DNA of 64,000 bases. Source: Oceanobacillus alkalisoli. GTDB taxonomy: Bacteria > Bacillota > Bacilli > Bacillales > Amphibacillaceae. The stretch is taken from the NCBI RefSeq assembly GCF_021556485.1, contig NZ_JAKGBW010000004.1, forward strand, positions 124,001 through 188,000, read 5' to 3'. Shown piece by piece: positions 42,666 through 51,352 of this stretch (position 1 is its first letter; each line of letters opens with the position of its first letter). Under the pieces are notes generated by a model. That model was given only the letters and a program-made list of their open reading frames with translations, searched no databases and was not told the DNA's origin. The translations under genes and the position numbers were made by a program.

Positions 42666-45281
42666 TTATTCTTGAACTGACACTTCGATAATTCTTCCTT
42701 CTTTTTCAGTTGGAATGTTGTCACTGCCGAGACGCACGAGTTGGTCGCTGAAGTTGCCCCAATCCGATTGTCCAAGGTCGGTTACGCGGCCTTCTGCGTA
42801 TGCTTCTTCAAAAACGGTAAACCCGTCTCCACCTTTTGCAGTGAATGCATTGGTAGCAATCGTGTAGGTTTGATCATCTTCCACTTCTACAAAACTGCCA
42901 TCTGCCGTTTCATACGCTACAGATACAACACGGTTTCCAGCTGGCTCGGATGCATCAAATTCAACTTTACCGCCGGCAACATGCAGGAATCCGCCATTTT
43001 CGCTTGGATAATTACCAACACTTATTTCAAAAGCTTCCTTCAATTCAGCACCAGTTACATCTGCAATTGCCAGGGTGTTGCCGAATGGAAGAACAGTAAT
43101 GACTTCTCCGACTGTAACGGGACCAGCATCGATTGGCGCTCGGATTCCGCCGCCATTTTGCAGTGCCATCATTACGTTCTCATCATAATCCTTTGCAGCA
43201 CGCAGCATGCCATCGGTAATAATGTTTCCGAGGATCGTTTCGTTTTTACGTACACTTTCACCTGTTTCATTGCCTTCGTCCCCAGCTCGTGGGTTCGTTA
43301 GCGGTTCTTCCAACGTTACACCAATTTCTTCTCCGGAAACTTCTTCTACTTGCTCTTTATATTTTTGAAGCATAAGTGCTGCTGTCGGGTCTTCTGCTTG
43401 TTCGCTGACTGGAATTAATTCACCCGATTGGCCAACGATTACCCCGTTCTCATCGAATTCAACGTCAAGCTGACCGAGATTCGCATTGCCGTTTCCTGTC
43501 TGTACGATGACGGTAGGATCCTTCGCTTCGCCAAATTCATTCGTTTCCACGATGACTGGTTCTTCGAGTACAGTATGACTATGTCCGCCAACGATGACAT
43601 CGACACCATCAACCTGTGCAGCAAGTTCTAAGTCATTGTCCACGGCAGGGTTATCATCGAAACCGATATGGGTGATTGCAACGATTTTATCGACGCCTTG
43701 ATCTTCAAATGCTTGAACTGCTTTTTCCGCTTCTTCCAGATAGTCCTCAAATTCGATATCTCCAGGACTTGAAATGCCGACTGTATCTGCTGTCGTCAGT
43801 CCGAAGATTCCAACTTGCTCCCCTTCAACCTCTTTGATGATTCCATTGTAAATTTTCCCGTTTTCTGGTTCAGAGGACACAAGATCACTGAAGAGACCAG
43901 TGAATTTCTCATCCTTGCTGAAATCGACATTACTGCTGACAAATGGGAACATGGCACCTTCGACAAAGTCAACAAGCGCTTGGTGTCCTTCTGGTGATGA
44001 GCCAAGGTCGAACTCATGGTTTCCGAATGTCATTGCGTCATACTGCATATAATTCATGAATTCCAAGTCTGCTTGTCCAAGGAATTCATTGAAGTACAAT
44101 GTGCCTGTGAAAACATCCCCTGCATCTAGAAGTAATGCTTCAGGATTTTCAGCCCGCACGTTTTTCACTGCTGTTGCCCGTTTTGCGACCTCATCGAGAC
44201 TAGCATGAGTGTCGTTCGTATGCATAATCGTTAAGTTGAAATGCTCTTCTTCCTCTGCTGGTTTCACGTAACCTTGCAGTTGTTCATAGATCGATGAACT
44301 AACCGCAGCTTCTCCACCAAAAATTGAAATTTTTCCCGGCTCGTTTTCTTCTAAATATGGTGCAAGAGATGCTGGTATCCGGTCATGAACAAGTGTTAAT
44401 GCCGCTCCTTCTTTTGCTGCAAGCACTCCGCTCGTGAGGGCATCGGCATAATCTTTACCAGATGCTACATAGACATTTTCCGGGTTCACATTAAAAGCTT
44501 CAAGTAGGGCGATATTTGTTTCATAACGGTCTTTTCCTCGAATTCTTTCCGCTCCTGGAAGCTCGCTTGCAACATCTTCAGAAATTACATTTTCTCCACC
44601 GACGATAATCGTTTCGGTAACACCGAGTTTTTCCAATTCTGCATTTGTTGCTTCAGGTAAACGATCTGAAAGACTGAGAAGAACTGGGATACTTTCTTGC
44701 GCTGCGATGCTAGCAATCGACAATGCATCCGCGAAAGATTGGCCGCTTGCGATTACTGCCTTTTCCGCTTGACCGCCAGTAAGTTCCGCTGCAATCTCGG
44801 CTGCTGTCTCATATCTCGTATCTCCGAAAATACGGTTGACGTTGTAGCCAGCTTTTTCAATTGCTTCAGCCGCTTCATCGCTTACTGCTGTTTTCCCACC
44901 AAGAATATGTACTTCAGAAGCTCCTAAGCGCTCTAATTCTTCCAATGTATCTTCCAGCACGCGATCATTCGGTGTTAATAGAATCGGTGCATCCCACGCA
45001 TGAGCAAGTGGCACACCTGCAAGCGCATCAGCGAATTCCAATCCATTTGCGATAATTACGTTTTCAGCTGAACCATCTTCCCAGCCCTCTTGGCTAATTT
45101 CAATAGAAGTGCGATAACGATCTGCACCGAAAATTCGTTCGATGACCTCAGCTTTATATTGAGCCTCGGCTTGGGGTTCGTCGGGTTGAATCGGGTCTGC
45201 GAGCACATTGAAAGGAATTGTTCCGGAAGCAACGATTGCTGCTGCTGATAATCCTGCTACCATTTTTCTTTTTAATGACAT
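42666..45281 (-). CDS. Wall-bound 5'-nucleotidase/UshA-family enzyme with three N-terminal CWB2 repeats
   Basis: Secreted metallophosphoesterase that would hydrolyse extracellular nucleotides or related phosphate esters. Signal peptide 1-28 (ending FNVLADP). Three CWB2 repeats at about 47-340, each with a G-x-(D/T)-R-Y-x-T start and a pattern almost the same as in the subtilase at 734. Metallophosphatase domain from about 348: MHTNDTHASL (Asp357, His359), LLDAGDVFTG (Asp387), GNHEFD (421-422) and GGHSHT. The C-terminal 5'-nucleotidase domain contains NGGGIRAPIDAG and ATNAFTAKGGDGF. GGAGGAG precedes the ATG. Here the wall-binding triad is at the N-terminus, whereas in the other two proteins it is C-terminal. 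Confidence 0.93.
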   Translation of the reverse strand: MSLKRKMVAGLSAAAIVASGTIPFNVLADPIQPDEPQAEAQYKAEVIERIFGADRYRTSIEISQEGWEDGSAENVIIANGLEFADALAGVPLAHAWDAPILLTPNDRVLEDTLEELERLGASEVHILGGKTAVSDEAAEAIEKAGYNVNRIFGDTRYETAAEIAAELTGGQAEKAVIASGQSFADALSIASIAAQESIPVLLSLSDRLPEATNAELEKLGVTETIIVGGENVISEDVASELPGAERIRGKDRYETNIALLEAFNVNPENVYVASGKDYADALTSGVLAAKEGAALTLVHDRIPASLAPYLEENEPGKISIFGGEAAVSSSIYEQLQGYVKPAEEEEHFNLTIMHTNDTHASLDEVAKRATAVKNVRAENPEALLLDAGDVFTGTLYFNEFLGQADLEFMNYMQYDAMTFGNHEFDLGSSPEGHQALVDFVEGAMFPFVSSNVDFSKDEKFTGLFSDLVSSEPENGKIYNGIIKEVEGEQVGIFGLTTADTVGISSPGDIEFEDYLEEAEKAVQAFEDQGVDKIVAITHIGFDDNPAVDNDLELAAQVDGVDVIVGGHSHTVLEEPVIVETNEFGEAKDPTVIVQTGNGNANLGQLDVEFDENGVIVGQSGELIPVSEQAEDPTAALMLQKYKEQVEEVSGEEIGVTLEEPLTNPRAGDEGNETGESVRKNETILGNIITDGMLRAAKDYDENVMMALQNGGGIRAPIDAGPVTVGEVITVLPFGNTLAIADVTGAELKEAFEISVGNYPSENGGFLHVAGGKVEFDASEPAGNRVVSVAYETADGSFVEVEDDQTYTIATNAFTAKGGDGFTVFEEAYAEGRVTDLGQSDWGNFSDQLVRLGSDNIPTEKEGRIIEVSVQE

Positions 45282-45407
45282 GATATTTTCTCCTCCTCGA
45301 ATTTTACCTCTACCATCACTATACGAAATGAATGTTAAATTCGATGGAAGGTTTTGTTAAAAACTTTTAATATAGGTCTTTTGCTATAGTTTTATAGTAT
45401 TGAAAAT

Positions 45408-45456
45408 AAAAAAGAGAGGCTTTATGAATTGATCCATAAAGTCCTCCCTTTTTATA
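45408..45456 (-). terminator. Terminator between the PPC remnant and the 5'-nucleotidase gene
   Basis: On the minus strand GGAGGACTTTATG pairs with CATAAAGCCTCTC around GATCAATT and is followed by TTTTTTATT. Confidence 0.75.
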
Positions 45457-45469
45457 TTGAAGTTTCACT

Positions 45470-45890
45470 TTATATCGCTTTGATGTAATATTCCCCTGCA
45501 TCAAGTCCAACATGGGTACATTCGTCTCCCATTAAGGATATCTTTTTTCCAAAACTTGCATACGTATTGTTCTTCCCGTCGAGGATCGCAAGTGTAATAT
45601 TATTCGTTCTTTTTGCTCCCTCTGTATTGATGCAAGCGGTAAATTTACCAGGTTTATCCAACCTGAGTTTGTAATAATCTTTTTCACTGCTTTTTATAAT
45701 AGTTCCGTTATATTCCTTCCCAACCGTGATTGGCGTGGCGCTGTAAAAGTCATCGTTAAATTCTTTTTCAAATTTGTTGCCGGCTGTAAAGTCTACTTTT
45801 ACTTTGTAATTGTAGTAAGTTATTTGCATATCTATCGTTAATTCGGATGTAGTATTCACCTTTAGGAAGTCCATTACAGTTCTTTTAGTT
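45470..45890 (-). pseudogene. C-terminal remnant of a secreted protein with PPC-like repeats
   Basis: The 134-codon frame from 45874 has no ribosome site and reads FEKEFNDDFYSATPITVGKE, DYYKLRLDKPGKFTACI and HVGLDAGEYYIKAI, the pattern of pre-peptidase C-terminal (PPC) domains. Just upstream, a different frame encodes GLPKGEYYIRIN, the expected end of a preceding PPC repeat, so a frameshift separates the two. A 116-base palindromic structure then cuts off any longer upstream gene. I read it as the tail of a degraded surface or protease gene. Confidence 0.7.
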
Positions 45891-46006
45891 AATGAATTTC
45901 ATAATACGTATTTAATGCTTCACCATCACCATATGTAGTTGAGTTGGTTCGTTCCCAACTACATATGGTGATGGAATAGCCGACTTGGGTAATTATGAAA
46001 TTCATT
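45891..46006. repeat. Two-tier palindrome (15-bp outer and 19-bp inner stems)
   Basis: Outer arms AATGAATTTCATAAT (45891-45905) and ATTATGAAATTCATT (45992-46006) are exact complements. Inner arms CCATCACCATATGTAGTTG (45923-45941) and CAACTACATATGGTGATGG (45956-45974) are exact complements as well, around a 14-base loop. The unpaired parts between the tiers are 17 bases on each side. It lies between the PPC remnant and tagO. Confidence 0.93.
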
Positions 46007-46104
46007 CTAGTATGTATTTTTTACTTAATAAGCAATTTGGACTAGTAATTGGCAAAGTAATTATATCATAAGAGGGTTTTTTTGACTGTAAAACTTTTCA
46101 CAGA

Positions 46105-46141
46105 GCTCAAAAAGGACAATTGAATGAGTCAATTGTCCTGG
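46105..46141 (-). terminator. Terminator overlapping the tagO stop
   Basis: AGGACAATTGACTC and GAATTGTCCT-type arms (AGGACAATTGAATGAGTCAATTGTCCT read on the plus strand in two halves) form a strong stem followed on the minus strand by TTTTTGAGC. Confidence 0.75.
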
Positions 46142-47250
46142 TAACTTTCCTTTTTATTCTTTTTGTCTGATTTTGGCTTCGGCTTTTTATATTTCCAGCG
46201 GATTCTTCTTAAGCGGTCAACTACTGGACGCTTTCCTCCCATGACGATACCTCCCAGTTCGGCAAAGATGTGGAGGAATAGAAATACGAAAACACTAATG
46301 AGGAGTGCAAATTTTAAACTTGCCTCGGAAAACAAAATCGCAAGGCCACCAAAGGCTGCACTAAACATATAAATGATGATAACCGTTTTCCGGTGGCTAT
46401 AACCGGCATTGATCAACTGGTAATGGATGTGCTTGTTATCGGCTCCCATGATGTTTTCCTTATTATAAGCACGGCGAATAATAGCAACGATTGTGTCAAA
46501 AATCGGTACAGCAAGTACGATAATTGGTACGATGAAACTTAAAAATGCTATGTTTTTAAATAGACCGAGCATCGAGATGACGGCAATCATGAAGCCGAGA
46601 AAATTCGATCCGGTGTCCCCCATATATATTTTTGCCGGGTAAAAGTTATGATAAAGGAACCCAAGATTCGCACCAATCAGTACAATAGCAAGATAAGCTG
46701 CCATCACCTGCGCATCTGTGACTGCCATAATAAAGATACTAATTAAGGCAATCGTTGTTACGCCGGTTGCGAGCCCGTCCAAGCCATCAATAAGGTTGAT
46801 GGCATTCGTAATCCCGACAATCCAGAGGACGGTGATGAGAACGCTAAAAAAACCGAGGTCAATCATACCGATGACAGGCAATGTAATCCGCTCGATAATC
46901 AGACCGGATGAGACGATAAAAGATGCGGCGATGAGCTGGCCGGTTAGTTTTGCTATCGGTTTAATACTGAAACGGTCGTCAAGGGCACCGGTCAGGATGA
47001 TGACGAATGCTCCAGCGAGTATCTCTGGCAAATGCTCATGGTGAGGCTGTAAATACAGCATACCTAGCACTGCACCTAAAAATATGGCAATGCCCCCTAA
47101 TCTGGGCTTCACTTCTTTATGGATTTTACGATAGTTCGGGAAATCTACAGCTCCAACTTTCACCGCGAACTTCTTTACTGCGTACGTAAGCAGAAAGCTC
47201 GAAACAAGTGCTATCGTAAAAGCAATTGCTAGATCGACAAAGTTAAACAT
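46129..47250 (-). CDS. tagO: Undecaprenyl-phosphate GlcNAc-1-phosphate transferase TagO
   Basis: Polyprenyl-phosphate sugar-1-phosphate transferase with about 11 membrane helices, 373 residues. It catalyses the first step of wall teichoic acid and related polymers, moving GlcNAc-1-P from UDP-GlcNAc to undecaprenyl phosphate. Family motifs: DFPNYRKIHKEVKPRLGG, GALDDRF (the Asp pair), NAINLIDGLDGLATG, YMGDTGSNFLGF and the cytoplasmic His motif ADNKHIHYQLI. AGGAG lies six bases before the ATG. It would feed the TagGH-exported polymer made by the 10-21 kb locus. Confidence 0.95.
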   Translation of the reverse strand: MFNFVDLAIAFTIALVSSFLLTYAVKKFAVKVGAVDFPNYRKIHKEVKPRLGGIAIFLGAVLGMLYLQPHHEHLPEILAGAFVIILTGALDDRFSIKPIAKLTGQLIAASFIVSSGLIIERITLPVIGMIDLGFFSVLITVLWIVGITNAINLIDGLDGLATGVTTIALISIFIMAVTDAQVMAAYLAIVLIGANLGFLYHNFYPAKIYMGDTGSNFLGFMIAVISMLGLFKNIAFLSFIVPIIVLAVPIFDTIVAIIRRAYNKENIMGADNKHIHYQLINAGYSHRKTVIIIYMFSAAFGGLAILFSEASLKFALLISVFVFLFLHIFAELGGIVMGGKRPVVDRLRRIRWKYKKPKPKSDKKNKKESYQDN

Positions 47251-47372
47251 AATATTCTCCTAATTAACATATTCACCAAACAACTTACACGTATCGTTTA
47301 AATTATAACGAAAGAAAGGCTGGTTGGGCAAATTTAATCGAAGGATTGCCGGCAGGACACCGGGTTCGGGGC

Positions 47373-47476
47373 GGGACACTGGGGTCAGTGCAGTTGTCCC
47401 AGTGGGGCACTTGGGGACGGAGGCGTTGTCCCAGTTTTGGAAGAGATGGGACAAGGGGTCAGAGCTTTTGTCCCAA
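47373..47476. repeat. Cluster of three GGGACA/TGTCCC REP-like hairpins
   Basis: Three neighbouring units of the form GGGACA-x-GGGGTCAGAGC-x-TGTCCC: GGGACACTGGGGTCAGTGC-AGTTGTCCC, a diverged GGGGACGGAGGCGTTGTCCC and GGGACAAGGGGTCAGAGC-TTTTGTCCC. Related units lie at 34880, 36093, 48078, 51196, 51308, 56341 and 61857, mostly near gene ends. Such hairpins are of the kind mobilised by REP-associated tyrosine transposases (Y1 family), but no such gene is in the window. The other 230 bases of this gap show no gene. Confidence 0.8.
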
Positions 47477-47588
47477 TCTCACATCTGCTTCCTTCTATAA
47501 TTTAGTAAATTTAGGGGTATTTTTGTAGCCCAGGCTTTGTTAGAATGAGGAATATATGAATTAAATACATAGACAAAGGGGGATATTT

Positions 47589-47993
47589 ATGGGGGTATAC
47601 ATTTTTGTCATAGCTGCTGCGCTAGCTGTATTTGGAATATTAATGATGTATAAGAAAAATGTGGAGCGGCTGAAAGAAGATCCGAGTCAAGTCGGAGAAG
47701 CACACAGGAGTTTCTTCATTAGTACAGCAGTTATTGAAGCTTTACCGATTGTTTTACTTATCCTTGGATTAGTCAATATGGAGCCTGTACCAATGGAGGA
47801 TATTTATCTACCTGCGATTATCATTGTCATGCTCGCTGCATTCTCGATTTTTTTCATCTTCTTACAACGGAGCGTTGGAACAGATGATGAAAGCAAGCAG
47901 GCCGTAAATAACCTTTCCATGATTGCGATTATGATGTCAAACGCTATTCCTATTATTGCACTTATATTTTTATTTCTGTCTGTGCAGAGCTGA
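47589..47993 (+). CDS. Four-helix membrane protein resembling a doubled ATP synthase c subunit
   Basis: Protein of 134 residues with four hydrophobic helices in two similar halves. The first half (1-65) has a polar loop KKNVERLKEDPSQVGEAHR, then FFISTAVIEALPIVLLILGL. This matches the F-type c subunit pattern, loop ending in a Gln-Pro-Glu-Ala-Arg-like stretch and then an AEALPI helix with the proton-binding Glu; here Glu50. The second half repeats the layout (DDESKQAVNN loop, then MIAIMMSNAIPIIALIFLF), with Asn118 where the Glu would be. No function is assigned to such proteins as far as I know. GGGGG precedes the ATG, and the gene stands alone. Confidence 0.7.
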   Translation: MGVYIFVIAAALAVFGILMMYKKNVERLKEDPSQVGEAHRSFFISTAVIEALPIVLLILGLVNMEPVPMEDIYLPAIIIVMLAAFSIFFIFLQRSVGTDDESKQAVNNLSMIAIMMSNAIPIIALIFLFLSVQS

Positions 47994-48023
47994 GTGTAGT
48001 GGCACTTAAAAGATTGAAAGGGA

Positions 48024-48053
48024 AAGCACTTATTTAGATGAGTGCTTTTTTAG
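48024..48053 (+). terminator. Terminator after the proteolipid-like gene
   Basis: AAGCACT and AGTGCTT form a perfect stem around TATTTAGATG, followed by TTTTAG. Confidence 0.8.
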
Positions 48054-48077
48054 ATTAAATTTTTAGAAATGAACGGA

Positions 48078-48186
48078 ACAAATGCACTGACCCCCTTGCC
48101 CGATCCAATCAATCGTGGGACATTGCCTCTGACCCCATTGTCTCACCCGCTCGAACTGGGACAGTTGCTCTGACCCCATGTCCCAG
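48078..48186. repeat. REP-like hairpins in inverted orientation
   Basis: Three units read on the minus strand, including TGGGACATGGGGTCAGAGC-AACTGTCCC and CAATGGGGTCAGAGGC-AATGTCCC. They lie directly upstream of the ThrE-type gene and may overlap its promoter region. Confidence 0.75.
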
Positions 48187-48227
48187 TGTATGATTTGGGT
48201 AGGTGTTTTTGTTTTGGTGGGAGGTTG

Positions 48228-48989
48228 ATGGTGTTGGTGATTGGTTCGCGGGATGAGGCTCGTGTGGAGAAAGTTTGTATGATTGCTGGGAAGATTATGC
48301 TGATGAGCGGAGCGGAGACGCATCGTGTGGAGGATACGATGAACCGGATGGCGCATGCTTTTGGTGTGGAAAATGCACAAAGCCATGCGACGCCTACTGG
48401 AATTAACTTTTCAGCAGGGATGACGGAAGTGAATAATTTTGTCCGGATATCCAAGCGCCCGACCGATTTACATAAAATTGCTGAGGTAAATAGTATTTCC
48501 CGGAAAATTGTTGCCGGGGAATTAAGTCTTGAAACAGCATACGACCATCTGCAAAAAGTTGAAGCGGAACCCTCTGTCTATAAAGTCTGGCTGCAGATAT
48601 TAATTGCTGCGCTTGTAAGCGGCTGTTTTGTCATTATGTTCCAAGGGACGTGGATTGATTTTCTGCCTGCCTTTATTGCTGGAGGTCTAGGCTTTGCAGT
48701 AATGACGGGAATGGACCGGCTCCTTGAAATCCGTTATTTGGCAGAGTTTTTCGGTGCTTTCGTCATCGGGGTCAGTGCCTACCTTTTCATTTATTACGGT
48801 TTCGGCCTGGAGCTTGATAAAGTGATTATTGGGGCGGTGATGCCGCTTGTACCAGGGCTCCATATTACGAATGCGATTCGCGATATGGTGGCAGGACATC
48901 TGCTTTCCGGAATATCCAAGGGCGTAGAAGCGACATTGACTGCATTCTCAATCGGTGCTGGTATATCGCTCATTTTCGCCTTTATCTAG
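48228..48989 (+). CDS. Threonine/serine exporter family, N-terminal-type subunit (YjjP/DUF1212)
   Basis: Membrane protein of about 250 residues whose first 110 are cytoplasmic (MLMSGAETHRVEDTMNRMAH, SHATPTGINFSAG, the conserved DUF1212 core), followed by five membrane helices with GAVMPLVPGLHITNAIRDM. In Corynebacterium ThrE both this part and the DUF3815 part are one protein; here they are split and adjacent, as in E. coli yjjP/yjjB. It probably exports small amino acids or peptides; the substrate is inferred only from the family. The frame reaches 48186, but GGGAGG favours ATG 48228 or GTG 48231. Confidence 0.87.
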   Translation: MVLVIGSRDEARVEKVCMIAGKIMLMSGAETHRVEDTMNRMAHAFGVENAQSHATPTGINFSAGMTEVNNFVRISKRPTDLHKIAEVNSISRKIVAGELSLETAYDHLQKVEAEPSVYKVWLQILIAALVSGCFVIMFQGTWIDFLPAFIAGGLGFAVMTGMDRLLEIRYLAEFFGAFVIGVSAYLFIYYGFGLELDKVIIGAVMPLVPGLHITNAIRDMVAGHLLSGISKGVEATLTAFSIGAGISLIFAFI

Positions 48990-49000
48990 GAGGGATTCTT

Positions 49001-49438
49001 TTGACGATAGCTGCACAACTTCTTACAAGCTTCATTGCGTCAAGCGGGTTCGGAATTTTATTCAGTGCCCCGAAAAGATCCCTCATCCAATGCGGATTTG
49101 TCGGGATGTCCGGCTGGATGCTTTATTATTTTCTAACACCGGCCATAATGAATAATGTGCCCGCGACGATTTTCGCTGCCATGTTCGTGTCGGTGCTCAG
49201 TTATTTCTGTGCCCGCCTCTTTAAAGTACCGATTATTATTTTCAATATTTCGGGGATTATCCCACTTGTTCCGGGAGGACTTGCCTACAATGCGATGCGC
49301 CATTTTGTCGAAAATGATTATACGACAGCGGTTGAATTGTCGGTTGAGGTAACACTCCTTGCCGGCGGAATTGCGATTGGATTAATGTTTTCTGAGGTCA
49401 TCCGGCAAATTATCGTGAAATTGACGGTTCAAAAATAA
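49001..49438 (+). CDS. Threonine/serine exporter family, C-terminal-type subunit (YjjB/DUF3815)
   Basis: Protein of 145 residues with four to five helices. It contains SAPKRSLIQCGFVGMSGWML early and the family block IFNISGIIPLVPGGLAYNAM late. It is the partner of the preceding gene, 11 bases downstream, and the two would form one ThrE-like exporter. The start is TTG at 49001 with AGGAGGG six bases before it; no ATG or GTG is better placed. Confidence 0.88.
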   Translation: MTIAAQLLTSFIASSGFGILFSAPKRSLIQCGFVGMSGWMLYYFLTPAIMNNVPATIFAAMFVSVLSYFCARLFKVPIIIFNISGIIPLVPGGLAYNAMRHFVENDYTTAVELSVEVTLLAGGIAIGLMFSEVIRQIIVKLTVQK

Positions 49439-49554
49439 TATCCATTATTTAATTTTTGAAAAGCTGCACACTTCTGAATATACTTTCTCTTGAACAATTC
49501 ACTGACTTTTAGTTCGTTTCTATTGCTAAATTTTCAAACTCCATTACAATAAAA

Positions 49555-49680
49555 TAAAACTTCATTCTGTTTGCGTTTATTTACCCCTGCGGAATGATAG
49601 TTGAATCAATCGGGCCGTTACTGGGCGTGCGGACCTACCGCTTAAAATCTGTAAAGTGGGAGTTTTACAGCCAGTTACAC
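49555..49680. repeat. AAACTTCATTCTGT-type intergenic repeat, copy 2
   Basis: AAACTTCATTCTGT, then GATAGTTGAATCAATCGGGC and AGTTTTACAGCCAGTTAC. It is diverged from the copy at 37485 but keeps the same order of blocks. It lies upstream of zwf. Confidence 0.45.
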
Positions 49681-49719
49681 GAACAATAAATTTAATTCCA
49701 ACAAAGTGAGGGAAGTTTT

Positions 49720-51195
49720 ATGAGTGAACAAATAAAGCCAAAAGTTTTAATTACGATCTTTGGAGCAACAGGGGACTTAGCAAAACGAAAGCTATACCCT
49801 TCCATATACCGCCTCGTGCGGAATAATACGATTAGTAGAGATTTCGCTGTCATTGGGCTCGCGCGAAGAGACTGGTCCAATGAGGTATTCCGCGATAATG
49901 TAAAGGAATCAGTCGAGCAGGCATTTGGTGAATGTGAACGGCTGGATGATTTCGCATCGCATTTCCACTACCAATCGTTTGATGTGACGGATGATACAGC
50001 TTACGACCGCATGAAAGAATTGGTGGAACAGCTTGAAACACAGTATGATACAGAAGGAAATCGGCTATTTTACTTAGCTATGGCGCCCGAATTTTTCGGG
50101 GGAATTGCAAATAGTCTTCAGGAATACGGCTTGAAAGAAACACCGGGCTGGACTCGCTTGATTATTGAGAAGCCATTTGGGCATGATCTGGAATCAGCAA
50201 AAGAATTGAATAACCAGATTCGTGCAGCGTTTGATGAGGAACAAATTTACCGGATTGACCATTATCTTGGTAAACAAATGGTGCAAAATATTGAAGTGAT
50301 CCGATTTGCAAATGGAATTTTTGAACATTTGTGGAATAACCGTTTTATTTCCAATATCCAAATCACATCGAGTGAAACGCTCGGTGTCGAGGACCGTTCG
50401 CGCTATTATGATGATTCGGGAGCAATCCGGGATATGGTGCAGAACCATATTCTGCAGATGGTTGCATTGCTTGCGATGGAGCCGCCAATTAGTCTAACAA
50501 CCGATGAAGTCCGTTCAGAGAAAATTAAAGTGCTGCGCGCACTTCGGGAGCTGGATCTCGAGCAAGTACATGAGCATTTCGTCCGCGGACAATACGGGGC
50601 TGGTGTGCTGGATGATGAGGAAGTAGTTGGCTACCGGAAAGAATCAGAAGACCTCGTCTTTTCCAATACAGAAACGTTTGTCGCTGGAAAAATTTTAATT
50701 GATAACTACCGCTGGGCCGGGGTTCCGTTCTATATTCGGACTGGAAAACGGATGGCGCAAAAGCAGACGAGAATCGTAATTGAGTTCAAAGATATTCCGA
50801 TGAATCTCTATTTCAAGAGCGAGCGGGAGCATCATCCGAACTTACTAGTCATCAATATTCAACCGGATGAAGGAATTGCCCTTTATCTGAATGCGAAAAA
50901 ATCTGGTTCTGAGGCGCTTGCCGAGCCGATTGAACTTAGTTATAAACAAGGTGCGATGCCTGCAATCAACACGCCGGAAGCATATGAAAAGCTTTTATAT
51001 GATTGCATGATCGGGGATGCAACAAACTTTACACACTGGGATGAAGTTGCTTTATCTTGGAAATATATCGATCCGATTTTAGAAGTATGGGAAAAAGAAC
51101 AACCGAACTTCCCGAACTATGAATCCGGCTCAACCGGACCGAAAAAATCAGACGAACTCTTAAGCCAAGACGGCAACCACTGGTGGGAAGTCTAA
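49720..51195 (+). CDS. zwf: Glucose-6-phosphate 1-dehydrogenase
   Basis: First enzyme of the oxidative pentose phosphate pathway, making NADPH and 6-phosphogluconolactone. IFGATGDLAKRKLYPSIY is the NADP-binding start, IIEKPFGHDLESA and RIDHYLGKQMVQN hold the catalytic Lys and His residues, and VPFYIRTGKRM is conserved near the end. Length 491 is normal. GAGGGAAG precedes the ATG. A REP-like unit and a strong terminator follow. Confidence 0.97.
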   Translation: MSEQIKPKVLITIFGATGDLAKRKLYPSIYRLVRNNTISRDFAVIGLARRDWSNEVFRDNVKESVEQAFGECERLDDFASHFHYQSFDVTDDTAYDRMKELVEQLETQYDTEGNRLFYLAMAPEFFGGIANSLQEYGLKETPGWTRLIIEKPFGHDLESAKELNNQIRAAFDEEQIYRIDHYLGKQMVQNIEVIRFANGIFEHLWNNRFISNIQITSSETLGVEDRSRYYDDSGAIRDMVQNHILQMVALLAMEPPISLTTDEVRSEKIKVLRALRELDLEQVHEHFVRGQYGAGVLDDEEVVGYRKESEDLVFSNTETFVAGKILIDNYRWAGVPFYIRTGKRMAQKQTRIVIEFKDIPMNLYFKSEREHHPNLLVINIQPDEGIALYLNAKKSGSEALAEPIELSYKQGAMPAINTPEAYEKLLYDCMIGDATNFTHWDEVALSWKYIDPILEVWEKEQPNFPNYESGSTGPKKSDELLSQDGNHWWEV

Positions 51196-51229
51196 TCGGG
51201 ACATTGGGGTCAGAGCTTTTGTCCCAACC
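51196..51229. repeat. REP-like hairpin directly after zwf
   Basis: CGGGACATTGGGGTCAGAGC-TTTTGTCCC begins at the base after the zwf stop codon. Confidence 0.75.
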
Positions 51230-51235
51230 TATAAA

Positions 51236-51280
51236 ACGGGTTATTCAAGAAAATATCTTGAATAACCCGTTTCTTTTTTG
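51236..51280 (+). terminator. Terminator after zwf
   Basis: AAACGGGTTATTCAAG and CTTGAATAACCCGTTT form a perfect 16-base stem around AAAATAT, followed by CTTTTTTG. Confidence 0.92.
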
Positions 51281-51307
51281 TATGCGCGATGAACACGAGG
51301 CTCTGGC

Positions 51308-51347
51308 TAGGTGGGACAGTTACACTGACCCCTCGTCCCCGTGTCTT
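51308..51347. repeat. REP-like hairpin, diverged
   Basis: TGGGACAGTTACACTGACCCC followed by TCGTCCCCGTG is an altered member of the GGGACA/TGTCCC family, just downstream of the lipoprotein gene. Confidence 0.55.
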
Positions 51348-51352
51348 GCTTA

